From Candidatus Omnitrophota bacterium (GTDB taxonomy: Bacteria; Omnitrophota; Gorgyraeia; Zapsychrales; Fredricksoniimonadaceae), in the NCBI GenBank assembly GCA_015233165.1, contig JADFYF010000014.1, forward strand, positions 1 through 37,625: DNA of 37,625 bases. Reading direction: 5' to 3'. The position numbers were made by a program, and so were the translations under genes. Under the pieces are notes generated by a model. The model was not told where the DNA came from. It made no database searches and saw only the letters and a list, made by a program, of their open reading frames with translations. Below, in pieces: positions 7,851-16,555 of this stretch (position 1 is its first letter; each line of letters begins with the position of its first letter).

Positions 7851-8408
7851 ATGAAAAATATTTCGGAACGTACAGTCTATGAAGGTCAGTGGCTCTCGGT
7901 TCATGAGACGCTTTGTGAGGGTAGGGATGGTAAGGAGATTGTTTGGGAGAGTATTCGTCGTAAGAAATCCTCGGTGGGTGTTGTGGTTCTGGCTCGTCTG
8001 ATTCATTCGAATCAAATCATTCTGATTAAACAATATCGTCCGGCGATTGGCGGTTATATTTTGGCGTTGCCGGCGGGGCTTGGGTTTAATGATCCTGCTC
8101 ATGCGCTGGTGGAGCTCAAAGAAGAAACCGGCTATGTGGGAAAGATAGTCTCCGTGAGTCCAGTGCTAAAAACAGGAGCGTCCTTGATTGATGATAGCGC
8201 GCGTATTATCTGTGTGGATGTCGACGATCATGATCCCTTAAATCAAAATCCTGTTCAGGAATTAGAACCGGGTGAGGATATTCTTGTCTGTCTGGTGAAG
8301 ATTGATCAGGCGATGGAGTTCTTGCTGGAACAGCAAAAGCAGGGCGTTCATATTGCGGCTAATTTGTGGTACATTTTTGGAATCAGTTCCTGGTTAAAGC
8401 ATGTCTAA
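7851..8408 (+). CDS. Nudix hydrolase, ADP-ribose pyrophosphatase-like
   Basis: Cytoplasmic hydrolase of nucleoside-diphosphate compounds; the family acts on ADP-ribose and related NDP-sugars. The N-terminal half has the beta-sheet typical of ADP-ribose pyrophosphatases (SSVGVVVLARL, IILIKQYRPAIGGYILALPAGL). The Nudix box follows as GLGFNDPAHALVELKEETGY. It keeps the EL.EETG core but is three residues shorter than consensus and has Val where Arg normally sits before the first catalytic Glu, so activity may be altered. In-frame GTG (7827) and ATG (7833) codons lie upstream, but 7851 is preferred because a TATAAT ends 7 nt before it. The stop overlaps the start of the truncated symporter gene (ATGTCTAA), suggesting translational coupling. 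Confidence 0.85.
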   Translation: MKNISERTVYEGQWLSVHETLCEGRDGKEIVWESIRRKKSSVGVVVLARLIHSNQIILIKQYRPAIGGYILALPAGLGFNDPAHALVELKEETGYVGKIVSVSPVLKTGASLIDDSARIICVDVDDHDPLNQNPVQELEPGEDILVCLVKIDQAMEFLLEQQKQGVHIAANLWYIFGISSWLKHV

Positions 8409-8522
8409 GACGGCAAAATCTTCCTTTCTGGGTTCCTATAAGTTTTCTCTCACCTTAATAGCCTCCATGGCGATTGGATCTGTCATTGGTATCTTTTTAA
8501 AGAAAGATGCCGTAATGTTGAA
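8401..8522 (+). pseudogene. N-terminal fragment of a sodium/dicarboxylate (DAACS-type) symporter
   Basis: The ATG overlaps the Nudix stop. The frame encodes about 41 native residues: a basic start, then a hydrophobic helix (YKFSLTLIASMAIGSVIGIF), then KKDAVMLKP. This resembles the beginning of glutamate/dicarboxylate:cation symporters, in which the first helix is followed by a motif close to LKPLGDIF. The match stops exactly where the 8-kb repeat begins. Read-through adds YTQKIL and a stop at 8547. The rest of the gene (roughly 360-400 codons expected) is absent, so the left edge of the repeat copy cuts a real gene. The family call rests on a short segment. Confidence 0.6.
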
Positions 8523-10600
8523 GCCTTACACACAAAAAATCCTGTAGAAACATGGACAGGATCTTTGGAATTTTTTCCAGCCTCCTGTTTGAAAAAAATA
8601 TCAACCTTAGGGGAGTCTGACAAAGTTTTCCTCAAAAGGGACTCAAGAGGGGTAACCCACCGAATATCAACATCTGAAAAAATAAAAAAACCGTTCTCAC
8701 CATGACTGTCAATCGTCTCTAAAATAAAGCGTATCTTGGGAAGAACGGTTCCCGCCCATCCTTCTGCTCTATATCCCTCTGTTAGACTGGACTGAGTAAC
8801 TTCTCTAGAGATCACAACAAAACCATCTTTCTTCATCCTTAATACCCATCTCTGATAAAGCGATTGAAGGGAAGATCTATAAATGGTATAGATCTTCCAC
8901 GATCCTAAAGACTCGATCGGTAAATACCTTGCTCGAATGGGTTGTCTTGTCTTAGGGTCGAGGATTTTAGAATGATAAGAATTGGCATCTACAAAGGCAT
9001 CGACAACTAACTTTCGATTGGCATGAACATGCCATGTCTTAATATCCAAGGATGGATTAAGAACATTAAATCCCGCCCGTTCTAATTCATATGCAATCCA
9101 CCCATCACATCCCAAATAACCAATACGAATATCCGCAAAAACACCTGTAAGCGGGGCCCGAAAGATCCAGGTATCTTGAGAATAATAATTGCGTTCCCAA
9201 AGAGAGCCCTCCCAATTCTTATAAGGGGCAAAATTATACCGGGTCAAGGCAAGAACCTTACGACTAAAATCATACTCCCGCAAAAGTTCCAGAGACTCAT
9301 CTAAAAAAATATCCGCATTCGCAATAGCGACCATCTTTCCAGATAAATACTGATTGGCATAATCAATAAACGTCCGATACGTCGGGTATTCTTTTAAAAA
9401 AACGACCTGAATCTTCTCATTTTGTAAAACCTCTTTCCATAGACCTGTCGTGTCCTCATAAAACACATATATCCGCTTAATATAAGGATTCTCGATATTC
9501 TTATAAAGACAAGAGAAAAACTCTTCCCTGCGTTTTGGGTCAGGATCATCCCAAAGAGATACCAAAAGATGAACAAATCCATCACTGGAGTTTGCCATGA
9601 TCTCGTTAGATCTCTCTTTATTTAACAAAGATCTCAAGAGGTCGATATCAATCTTTATATTATTCTTTTCGTCACATTCGACCGTTATAAATTTATGCTT
9701 TACATGTCCCGCTGAGATTGAATTATTAAATAGAGACTTATCTATCCGCTTATTCGGACAAAATTCGATGATTAAAGGGTTTCCTAAACTAAATAAAGAA
9801 TTCTTAAATGCCGAGCCATGAGCACCGATGATCACTTGGGCATTAGAAAACAGCTCAATTGTCTTTTCAAGACCTTCATGACCCTCAAAAATCGTAAACC
9901 CCTGTTCTTTTAAGAAACACCTAACTTCCTCTTCATTGAGCACCCCTCTTGAAGAGATATTGACCCTTGAAAGGTAAAGCTTGGTCGGCTTTGCGTCAGG
10001 AATAGGTTTATATTTCTCCCTCATCCATTCTACCGTGCTAGGAATCCAACTGGCGAGCCAGTTGGACATAGAGCCGTACCAAAGCTTTGGCACTCTATAG
10101 AGCAAGTCCGTACTATCATCATTCTTAAAATTCAACACCTTCAGGTGTTGCTTATCGTATCCAAACTTATGAAAATGTTGATCTAAATTAAATATATGTC
10201 TTGTAGGTGCATTAATCAGCAGTGTCGGACTATCAAGATCTAATGTCTCGATTTTCTGTAATGTCTGTATATTGTCCCACAGGTGTCCATACGGATACCA
10301 ATTAAAATAACTTAAGCAGTATACAAAATTAACACCCTCTGGCAAATCAACTATTGTAGTAGATTCTTTGACGCGCCTAATTATCTCCTCTTTATCCTGT
10401 TTCCTTATCTTGCACCAGTTATAAGCCCCCTGCATAGCCTCCAAAATAGGATTCTTATTCGCATCAAGGACTACGCCATCTTTACCAATAAAGACGTCTT
10501 TTAATTCAAGGATGTATTGAGGATATTGGAGAGATGAGTCCCTCTGAGGGAAATCTATTTTCCTGATAACGGAGGTATTCATATCCATAACCTTATCCAT
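8483..10600 (-). pseudogene. Giant glycosyltransferase, left copy, truncated at its 3' end
   Basis: The first 692 codons are the same as the protein at 16371-19811: the GT61-like domain, the GT-A-like domain and the first part of the DVDIRW-containing domain. At the repeat edge (8523) the frame leaves native sequence after [10 protein letters not shown] and runs through 12 unrelated residues, antisense to the symporter fragment, to a stop. The rest of the third domain, the GT2 domain and everything beyond are missing. The first two domains could still fold if the protein is made. The start overlaps the end of the SGNH gene by 8 nt. Confidence 0.85.
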
Positions 10601-11696
10601 TTATATCCAAATGTTTAGAAAGTACAGACAAAAGATGTTCACAATAACGTCGAGCAGCCTCTTTTTTTACATGCTTCCAATCCATATCCCTGTAGTCTTC
10701 TGAAGAAAACAAAAATTGCCCTTCCCGGGAAATAAACAATACATTTTGATGCCGATGGACTATCGGCATCAGCCTGTCTCGAAAAACCTTGTTGGCCTTC
10801 AAAGCTAAAACGGAAGACATCACAGTAGGAAGATATTGCCCTTCAAGGATAACCACTCTAATGTCTCTTTTCTCAAAGAAGGATATAAATTCTTCCAGCG
10901 CTAGCCAACCCTTCTCATTCACATTTAAACGACCGTATAAGTTTTCACTATCAATTATGGCTGATTTGAGAAACTCCTCTTGGGAATAATAAGTCTTTCT
11001 TCTTATAACCTTTTTCTCATACTCCACATCTTCAGCAGAAACTCCTATGAGCTTATTCAAGAAACTTCGCATAATAAAACCCTGCTTAACCTCAGGAACA
11101 AAATTCTCATAGACAATGGGACATGCTTTGCAAAAACGCTTGACCCAACCCTTTTGCCCTACTTCAATATCTCTGACTAAGAAACTTATCAAATAATCCG
11201 CCTCCATTGGAAGAGCCTTCACTCCGTCGATACTATAATTTCGAACCATATCGAACTCTGAAATATATAAAATAACCGCTCGAGGATGTTTCAATAGAAT
11301 TTCTTTCCTAAAAAACGAATACTCATCAAATGCTAAACTTGATGAACACATAGAGAATATCCATTGTGATTGACCAAATACATGACCCGATTGACTTGAA
11401 CCCAGAGAAAAATATTGACTATTTCTTTCTGAAACCTTCCTCCAAGACCCAACTGTATTTTCCAAGCTATGATTTTGTCTATTAGTAATATCTACTCCTA
11501 ACTTGAGATTTTTTCCATAAATCGGCCAAACGACATCATTATCCAGAAATAACATCCTCAAACTAACAACCAACACAATAAACATCAGTACACTCAATAC
11601 CGTTCTCCAAACACCCCGTGAAAAACGCTCCACAATAACGAGTCCCAACGTAATGCCCATCACAAGCACAATCAAAAATATAAAAATCCCGTTCAC
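10593..11696 (-). CDS. Membrane-anchored SGNH-like partner of MBOAT acyltransferase (left copy)
   Basis: Two N-terminal hydrophobic segments (about residues 3-22 and 31-50) are followed by an extracytoplasmic domain. It has a Ser motif GSSQS (99-103) and a C-terminal DWKH (D339, H342), the pattern of SGNH/DltD/AlgJ-like proteins that transfer acyl groups with an MBOAT partner. It starts with GTG, with GAGG about 8 nt upstream, 12 nt after the MBOAT gene, and overlaps the glycosyltransferase start. Likely role: final acyl (often acetyl) transfer onto an exported glycan. The family call rests on motif and context; overall similarity is modest. Confidence 0.6.
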   Translation of the reverse strand: MNGIFIFLIVLVMGITLGLVIVERFSRGVWRTVLSVLMFIVLVVSLRMLFLDNDVVWPIYGKNLKLGVDITNRQNHSLENTVGSWRKVSERNSQYFSLGSSQSGHVFGQSQWIFSMCSSSLAFDEYSFFRKEILLKHPRAVILYISEFDMVRNYSIDGVKALPMEADYLISFLVRDIEVGQKGWVKRFCKACPIVYENFVPEVKQGFIMRSFLNKLIGVSAEDVEYEKKVIRRKTYYSQEEFLKSAIIDSENLYGRLNVNEKGWLALEEFISFFEKRDIRVVILEGQYLPTVMSSVLALKANKVFRDRLMPIVHRHQNVLFISREGQFLFSSEDYRDMDWKHVKKEAARRYCEHLLSVLSKHLDING

Positions 11697-11708
11697 CTTA
11701 GCCTCACG

Positions 11709-13136
11709 TTAGAACTGAAAATAAATAAACTCATGCCCGCCATACTGTCCCCAAATAAGCCAAAGATAAAGTACGACAACATACAACCAGAAACGAAAAA
11801 CCAGCGGCCAGCGACGAACAATATCCTGATCATTCGACCATCGTTGGGCAATCTCCACAATACCAAGAACAAAAATCAAAAACGCTAACCATAAAAAGTA
11901 AGGCCGAGCTTCCCTAATCGTTGGGACAATATTCCACCCCAGAGCATAGAGCATATCCCATGCCTGCTGAAATGATGAGGCCCTGAAAAACAGCCAACCG
12001 AGGCAAACACAATGAAACATTATCAACGCGCTAATCATCTGTAAAACACGATCTCCCATTCGTCCCACCACACGCGCCAGCACTTGACCCAAGGGTTGAA
12101 ATATTCTATGAAGAATAAGCAGAACCCCATGATAAGCTCCCCAGAACACATACGTCCAATTCGCCCCATGCCACAGACCACCAATAAGCATGGTTATAAA
12201 GATATTCCAATAAGTGGCAAGCCTTCCCCCTTGACTACCACCACAGGGAATATACAAATAGTCCTTAAGCCATGTTGAGAGACTAATATGCCATCTCTGC
12301 CAAAATTCACGGGGATTCCGGGAGAAATAAGGATTATTAAAATTAATCATGATCTCAAACCCCATGAGCCTCCCTAATCCTCGGGCCATATTGCTGTAGC
12401 CAGCAAAATCACAGTAGATCTGAAACGCAAAAGCGTAAACAGCGACCAGAACCATTGTGCCATGATAGGGTAGGTGCCCGGCAAAGACAGGATCCACAAT
12501 CTTAGCCAGGTTATCAGCCACGAACATCTTCTGAAAAAGACCCCAACCAATCAGGTAGCATCCTCCATAGAATTTCTCCCAAGATACAACTCTTGGATTA
12601 AGCACCTGAGGCAGTAAATCACGAGCCTTCATGATGGGCCCTGCGACCAAATGCGGGAAATAGGTGACAAATAGTGCGTAGTCCCGATAACTTGTCACCG
12701 GGACCAACTTGTTTCGATAAACATCAAAGACATAACTCATCGCCTGAAATGTATAAAAGGAAATACCTACGGGAAGGATAATCTTAAGGACAGAGTGATG
12801 AAGATGCATTCCCCCTATACTTAATAAATTCTCAAGATTCGCTGCGAAGAAGTTAAAGTACTTAAAAAAGCCAAGAATGCCAAGGCTCACGATAAAATTA
12901 ATAACAAGAAACAGCTTACGAACATAGGTATCCGACGATCGAAAGATCCCCTGCGCACAAAAAAAATCCGTCGTGATGGAAACAAACATCAACGCTAGAA
13001 ATCGCCAATCCCAGGCTCCGTAAAAAATACAACTGGCCACCAAAAGCATACGATTTTGCCAGCGATGCCTAAGAAGCAAATAAAGCAAATACACAATGGG
13101 GAAGAATAAAGCGAATTGAAGCGAATTAAAAACCAT
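11709..13136 (-). CDS. MBOAT family O-acyltransferase, AlgI/DltB-like (left copy)
   Basis: 475-residue polytopic membrane protein opening MVFNSLQFALFFPIVYLLY, as AlgI-type proteins do. Family landmarks are present: YFSRNPREFWQRWHISLSTW, DYLYIPCGG and GGLWHGANWTYVFWG, with the conserved catalytic His at residue 323 (WHGANW). These enzymes pass acyl groups from a cytoplasmic donor across the membrane to a polysaccharide or teichoic acid, using an SGNH-type partner; that partner is the next gene. It starts 7 nt after the ABC permease gene with a weak AGGG SD. The acceptor is probably the glycan made by the glycosyltransferase downstream (inference). Confidence 0.9.
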   Translation of the reverse strand: MVFNSLQFALFFPIVYLLYLLLRHRWQNRMLLVASCIFYGAWDWRFLALMFVSITTDFFCAQGIFRSSDTYVRKLFLVINFIVSLGILGFFKYFNFFAANLENLLSIGGMHLHHSVLKIILPVGISFYTFQAMSYVFDVYRNKLVPVTSYRDYALFVTYFPHLVAGPIMKARDLLPQVLNPRVVSWEKFYGGCYLIGWGLFQKMFVADNLAKIVDPVFAGHLPYHGTMVLVAVYAFAFQIYCDFAGYSNMARGLGRLMGFEIMINFNNPYFSRNPREFWQRWHISLSTWLKDYLYIPCGGSQGGRLATYWNIFITMLIGGLWHGANWTYVFWGAYHGVLLILHRIFQPLGQVLARVVGRMGDRVLQMISALIMFHCVCLGWLFFRASSFQQAWDMLYALGWNIVPTIREARPYFLWLAFLIFVLGIVEIAQRWSNDQDIVRRWPLVFRFWLYVVVLYLWLIWGQYGGHEFIYFQF

Positions 13137-13143
13137 AGCCCTG

Positions 13144-13911
13144 TTAACTCTTAATCCCTATACCCTTCTTAAGAAGCACGATATTGATTTGCCACAACAC
13201 CAGGGTTAAAACAATAAGCAATCCTGCGCTAAAAGGCACGCTGACGTCTGAAAAACCAAAAAATCCATAACGAAAGCCATCGATCATATACAAAATAGGA
13301 TTAAGCTTAGAGAGATTCTGCCAGAAGACAGGAAGTCTTGAGATGGAATAAAAAACGCCTCCTAAATAAATCAACGGCACTAAAACAAAATTCTGAAAAA
13401 TGGCCACCTCGTCGAAATTCCTAGCAAAAATGCCATTAATCAAGGCTGCCAATGAAAAAACGGCTGAGGTGAGAATCATAAAGAGCATCACAATCCCAAA
13501 TTGATGAATCGTTGGATGCGTAAAGAAACAGGACACTAGAAAGACAAGGGCTCCGACGACTATCCCCCGGATTATCCCAGCGGTGGCATAACCGCCGACA
13601 ATGACCCATTCCTGCATCGGAGAGACCAACATCTCCTCGATGCTGCGTTGAAACTTCGCTCCAAAAAAGGAACTGACCACATTGCCATAGGCGCTGTTAA
13701 TCACCGCCATCATCACAAGCCCTGGGACAATAAAGGACATATAGGTAACCCCGTTGATCGCCCCGACCTGAGAACCGATAAACTTTCCAAAAATAATAAA
13801 ATACAAACTCTGCGTCACTAACGGAGGCAACAGGGTCTGCGTCCAAATCCTGATAATTCTAGAAATTTCTTTACGCAACAGAGTTTGAAAGGCAATCCAT
13901 TGATATTTCAT
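13144..13911 (-). CDS. ABC-2 type transporter permease (left copy)
   Basis: 255 residues with about six membrane helices, the usual size of ABC-2 permeases of the NodJ/YadH type. It carries the family segment GGVFYSISRLP followed by LNPILYMIDGFRYGFFG. It should pair with the ATPase encoded just upstream in the same operon. An SD (GGGAAG) lies just before the ATG. The 119-bp gap to the ATPase gene is filled almost entirely by a palindromic element that stops 3-4 nt before this SD. Given the MBOAT and glycosyltransferase neighbours, a glycan or glycolipid substrate is likely, but ABC-2 pumps of this type also export drugs. Confidence 0.88.
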   Translation of the reverse strand: MKYQWIAFQTLLRKEISRIIRIWTQTLLPPLVTQSLYFIIFGKFIGSQVGAINGVTYMSFIVPGLVMMAVINSAYGNVVSSFFGAKFQRSIEEMLVSPMQEWVIVGGYATAGIIRGIVVGALVFLVSCFFTHPTIHQFGIVMLFMILTSAVFSLAALINGIFARNFDEVAIFQNFVLVPLIYLGGVFYSISRLPVFWQNLSKLNPILYMIDGFRYGFFGFSDVSVPFSAGLLIVLTLVLWQINIVLLKKGIGIKS

Positions 13912-13923
13912 AACTTCCCATAT

Positions 13924-14021
13924 GTCATGCTCGAATGCTTTAGTCGGGCATCTAGAACTTTAGCCAACCCTGCCTACCGGCAGGCAGGCCTGGACCCCCG
14001 ACAGAAACATTCGGGGGTGAC
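13924..14021. repeat. Palindromic element between the ABC genes (copy C, left)
   Basis: Left arm GTCATGCTCGAATGCTTTAG (13924-13952) and inverted right arm (13992-14021) are of the same family as 3784-3864 and 4541-4618. The centre shares TAGCCAACCCTG with copy B's TAGCTAACCCTG, but carries an extra GC palindrome (CCTGCCTACCGGCAGG region, 13969-13990). Confidence 0.85.
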
Positions 14022-14030
14022 AAAGTTTCT

Positions 14031-14930
14031 TTATAGTAACGATAAAAATAACTTCTCCAGACGCTGCCCCTTAGGATGAACGTCGGTGATATCAAATTTA
14101 TTATTAATCAGTTTAATCAACAACCCATTAAGCTGCTCGTCACGATTTAATTCCACTTCCAACGTATGATCATCAACAACCACCGGCTTATACGCCTCAA
14201 GGCCTGCTAGTGATTCCATTGTCTTAACCGCAATCACATAGGTTTCCTGGGTGATAAATTTGTTTAAATTCTTTACACTATCTAGACGGACAATCTGACC
14301 TTCCTTGATAATGGCAGCATTGCGACACATCTGCTGAACTTCTTCTAAATAATGCGTGGTCAAAAGAATCGTCACGCCCTGAGCATTCAGCTCACGCAGA
14401 TAATCCCACATCCCCACACGCAGTTGAACATCAACACCTGCTGTCGGTTCGTCTAAGACGAGAACCCTAGGTTTGTGAACGAGAGCACGCGCAATCATCA
14501 GACGACGTTTCATCCCCCCTGAAAGCGTACGTGCCATGGCATTTTTTTTGTCCCATAATCCAACCTTCTTTAAAACCTCCTCGGTATTCTTAACGGCTAT
14601 TTTTCTTTCAATCCCAAAAAATCCCGCCTGGATCGAAACAATGTCATGAACCTTCTCAAACATATTGAAATTAAACTCCTGAGGAACAACGCCGATACAT
14701 CGTTTGGCTAAATCAAATTCCTGATCAATATTATGATCAAAAACCTTCACGGTGCCCGAGGTCTTATTGACCAGACCAATGAGAATGCTAATAATCGTCG
14801 TCTTACCGGCCCCGTTGGCTCCAAGTAGGGCAAAGAAATCCCCTTGAGGAACAACTAAATCCACCCCCTTCACCGCCTGGGTGCCGTTTTTGTAGGTCTT
14901 GACAAGATTTTTGATTTCAATAGCGTTCAT
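14031..14930 (-). CDS. ABC transporter ATP-binding protein (left copy)
   Basis: 299 residues with complete ATPase motifs: Walker A GANGAGKTT (37-45), signature LSGGM (136-140), Walker B VLVLDEPTAG (D160, E161) and the switch His in LLTTHYLEE. The DrrA/NodI-like C-terminal extension after the ATPase core is typical of ATPases that pair with ABC-2 permeases. It starts 2 nt after mreC, whose end (AAGAGATAA) doubles as a weak SD. It energises export with the permease encoded after it. Its position directly behind mreC, where mreD is often found, is notable. Confidence 0.93.
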   Translation of the reverse strand: MNAIEIKNLVKTYKNGTQAVKGVDLVVPQGDFFALLGANGAGKTTIISILIGLVNKTSGTVKVFDHNIDQEFDLAKRCIGVVPQEFNFNMFEKVHDIVSIQAGFFGIERKIAVKNTEEVLKKVGLWDKKNAMARTLSGGMKRRLMIARALVHKPRVLVLDEPTAGVDVQLRVGMWDYLRELNAQGVTILLTTHYLEEVQQMCRNAAIIKEGQIVRLDSVKNLNKFITQETYVIAVKTMESLAGLEAYKPVVVDDHTLEVELNRDEQLNGLLIKLINNKFDITDVHPKGQRLEKLFLSLL

Positions 14931-14932
14931 AG

Positions 14933-15709
14933 TTATCTCTTAATCACCAAAACATCCTCAATCTGCGACAAATCCACCGCCGGCTGCACCAGGCATTCAA
15001 CCGTATGACTGTTCTCACTGGCCTGAACATCCTCGACAATACCGATTAAAATCCCTTCAGGAAATGCGCTACTCAGTTTGGAGGTAATAACTCTGTCCCC
15101 CACCTTAACATCAGCCTGATCGGTCAAATAGGCTAATCGACAAATACCTCCTAAAGAACCTGTCAGAAGACCACTTTCACGGGTTCTCTGCACAAGGGCC
15201 GCCACACTGAAACTCGGGTCAGAAAGCAAAACAACCTTAGCGGTATGATCCCCTGTTTCAAAAACACGCCCCACAACACCTAGGATCGAAACAACTGGCA
15301 AGCCGACCTTCAAGCCATCCTTCTGCCCTTTGTCAATAATCAAGGACGCATTCCAATTGGAAGGATCACGGCCAATCACATGGGCCAACATAGACGAGTA
15401 ATCCTGCTTACGGCGAAACTCCGCCATTGTCCCATAACGACTGCTTTCATCAATAGATTCTTGTAAATATAAAAGCCTGGCCTTCAGAGCCTCCACCTGT
15501 TTCCTCTGCTTCATGTAATCATCATAAGTCTCACGAAAATAGAATAACTTCTTTAATTCAAAAACAGGGGCCTGAAACCAACCCACCGGACGGCTGGCCA
15601 AGTCTAACAATACGGAAGAACGGGGAGTTTTAGGATGAAGAAACAGAATGGCTAAAGGGATGATAAAAATAACAACGTAGATAAGATTTTTTAAATGTTT
15701 ACGAAGCAC
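14933..15709 (-). CDS. mreC: MreC, cell-shape protein (left copy)
   Basis: 258 residues: one membrane helix (about 8-24), a coiled coil (about 58-95), and the periplasmic double beta-barrel with family segments NWNASLIIDKGQKDGLKVGLPV and GVVGRVFETGDHTAKVVLLSD. MreC links the MreB filament to the peptidoglycan elongation machinery. It starts with GTG and no clear SD, 26 nt after the mreB stop. In this left copy it lies behind a 5'-truncated mreB without that gene's promoter, so any expression would depend on read-through from the right copy. Confidence 0.93.
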   Translation of the reverse strand: MLRKHLKNLIYVVIFIIPLAILFLHPKTPRSSVLLDLASRPVGWFQAPVFELKKLFYFRETYDDYMKQRKQVEALKARLLYLQESIDESSRYGTMAEFRRKQDYSSMLAHVIGRDPSNWNASLIIDKGQKDGLKVGLPVVSILGVVGRVFETGDHTAKVVLLSDPSFSVAALVQRTRESGLLTGSLGGICRLAYLTDQADVKVGDRVITSKLSSAFPEGILIGIVEDVQASENSHTVECLVQPAVDLSQIEDVLVIKR

Positions 15710-15735
15710 GGAGGTCTAAACAATGAAAGGACTTT

Positions 15736-16555
15736 TTAAAAATCTAACTTATGGTGCTGGGTAAAACGACGGCGCATCGCCGGAGACATGTTAAGCGTTT
15801 CACCAGTTCCGTTAACAACCGCTGTTAAAGGATCATCCGCCACATGAACAGGTAAACCTGTTTCCTCAGCAATACGTTTATCTAAACCACGAAGCAAGGA
15901 CCCCCCACCGGCCATCACAATGCCACGATCAATTAAATCAGCCGCCAGTTCAGGAGGAGTATGTTCCAACGTCGATTTAGAAGCATCCACAATCGCCTGA
16001 ACAGGATCTGCCAGGGCTTCACGAATCTCGACGGAAGAAATATTAATTGTCTTGGGTAAACCCGCGATCAAATCACGACCACGAACATCCATATTTAATT
16101 CTTCTTCTAAAGGATAGGCTGACCCTAAACGGATTTTAATTTCTTCAGCGGTACGCTCCCCAATCATCAAATTATAAGTCTTTCGCAAGTATTCAATAAT
16201 AGCCACATCCATCTCATCACCGGCGATACGAATGGACTTGGCATAAACCAAACCACCTAAGGAGATAACAGCAAATTCGGTTGTACCACCTCCAATATCA
16301 ATGATCATATTACCAGCGGGTTCATGGACGGGTAGGCCGACACCAATGGCTGCCGCCTTGGGTTCTTCAATCAAAATGACATGACGAGCACCGGCGTGTT
16401 CAGCTGAATCGATAACCGCACGTTTTTCAACTTCCGTAATTCCTGAAGGGATCGCAATAACAATGGTGGGACGAAAATAAAACTTACTGGGCTGAACCTT
16501 CTTAATAAAATATTTAAGCATGGCCTCCGTGACTTCAAAATCAGAAATAACACCA
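15736..16555 (-). pseudogene. mreB: mreB, 5'-truncated left copy
   Basis: Corresponds to codons 85-357 of the intact mreB at 24947-26020. The junction at 16555/16556 removes the promoter, the start and the first phosphate loop (DLGTAT), so it cannot give normal MreB. The first in-frame ATG (16521) would allow a 261-residue C-terminal piece. DNA beyond the junction is the interior of a glycosyltransferase gene read in another frame. Confidence 0.92.

Larger units (their letters stand above)
8523..16555. repeat. 8,033-bp direct repeat, left copy
   Basis: Identical to 17734-25766 (offset 9,211 bp) at every place compared, and all shared reading frames translate identically. Both edges are abrupt: the left cuts a symporter gene, and the right cuts mreB at codon 85 and joins it to the interior of a glycosyltransferase gene. 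No transposase, terminal inverted repeat or target-site duplication is visible. Confidence 0.95.

Noticed and set aside
15719-15775. Plus-strand GGAGG followed by a 13-codon frame between mreC and mreB
   Set aside because: It is very short, on the strand opposite all neighbours, and its SD-like bases fall in mreC and gap sequence; chance is sufficient.
16371-16555. The 61-residue C-terminal tail of the giant glycosyltransferase as a real domain
   Set aside because: It is mreB DNA read in another frame; the same frame is a shadow in the intact mreB at 25582-25767.
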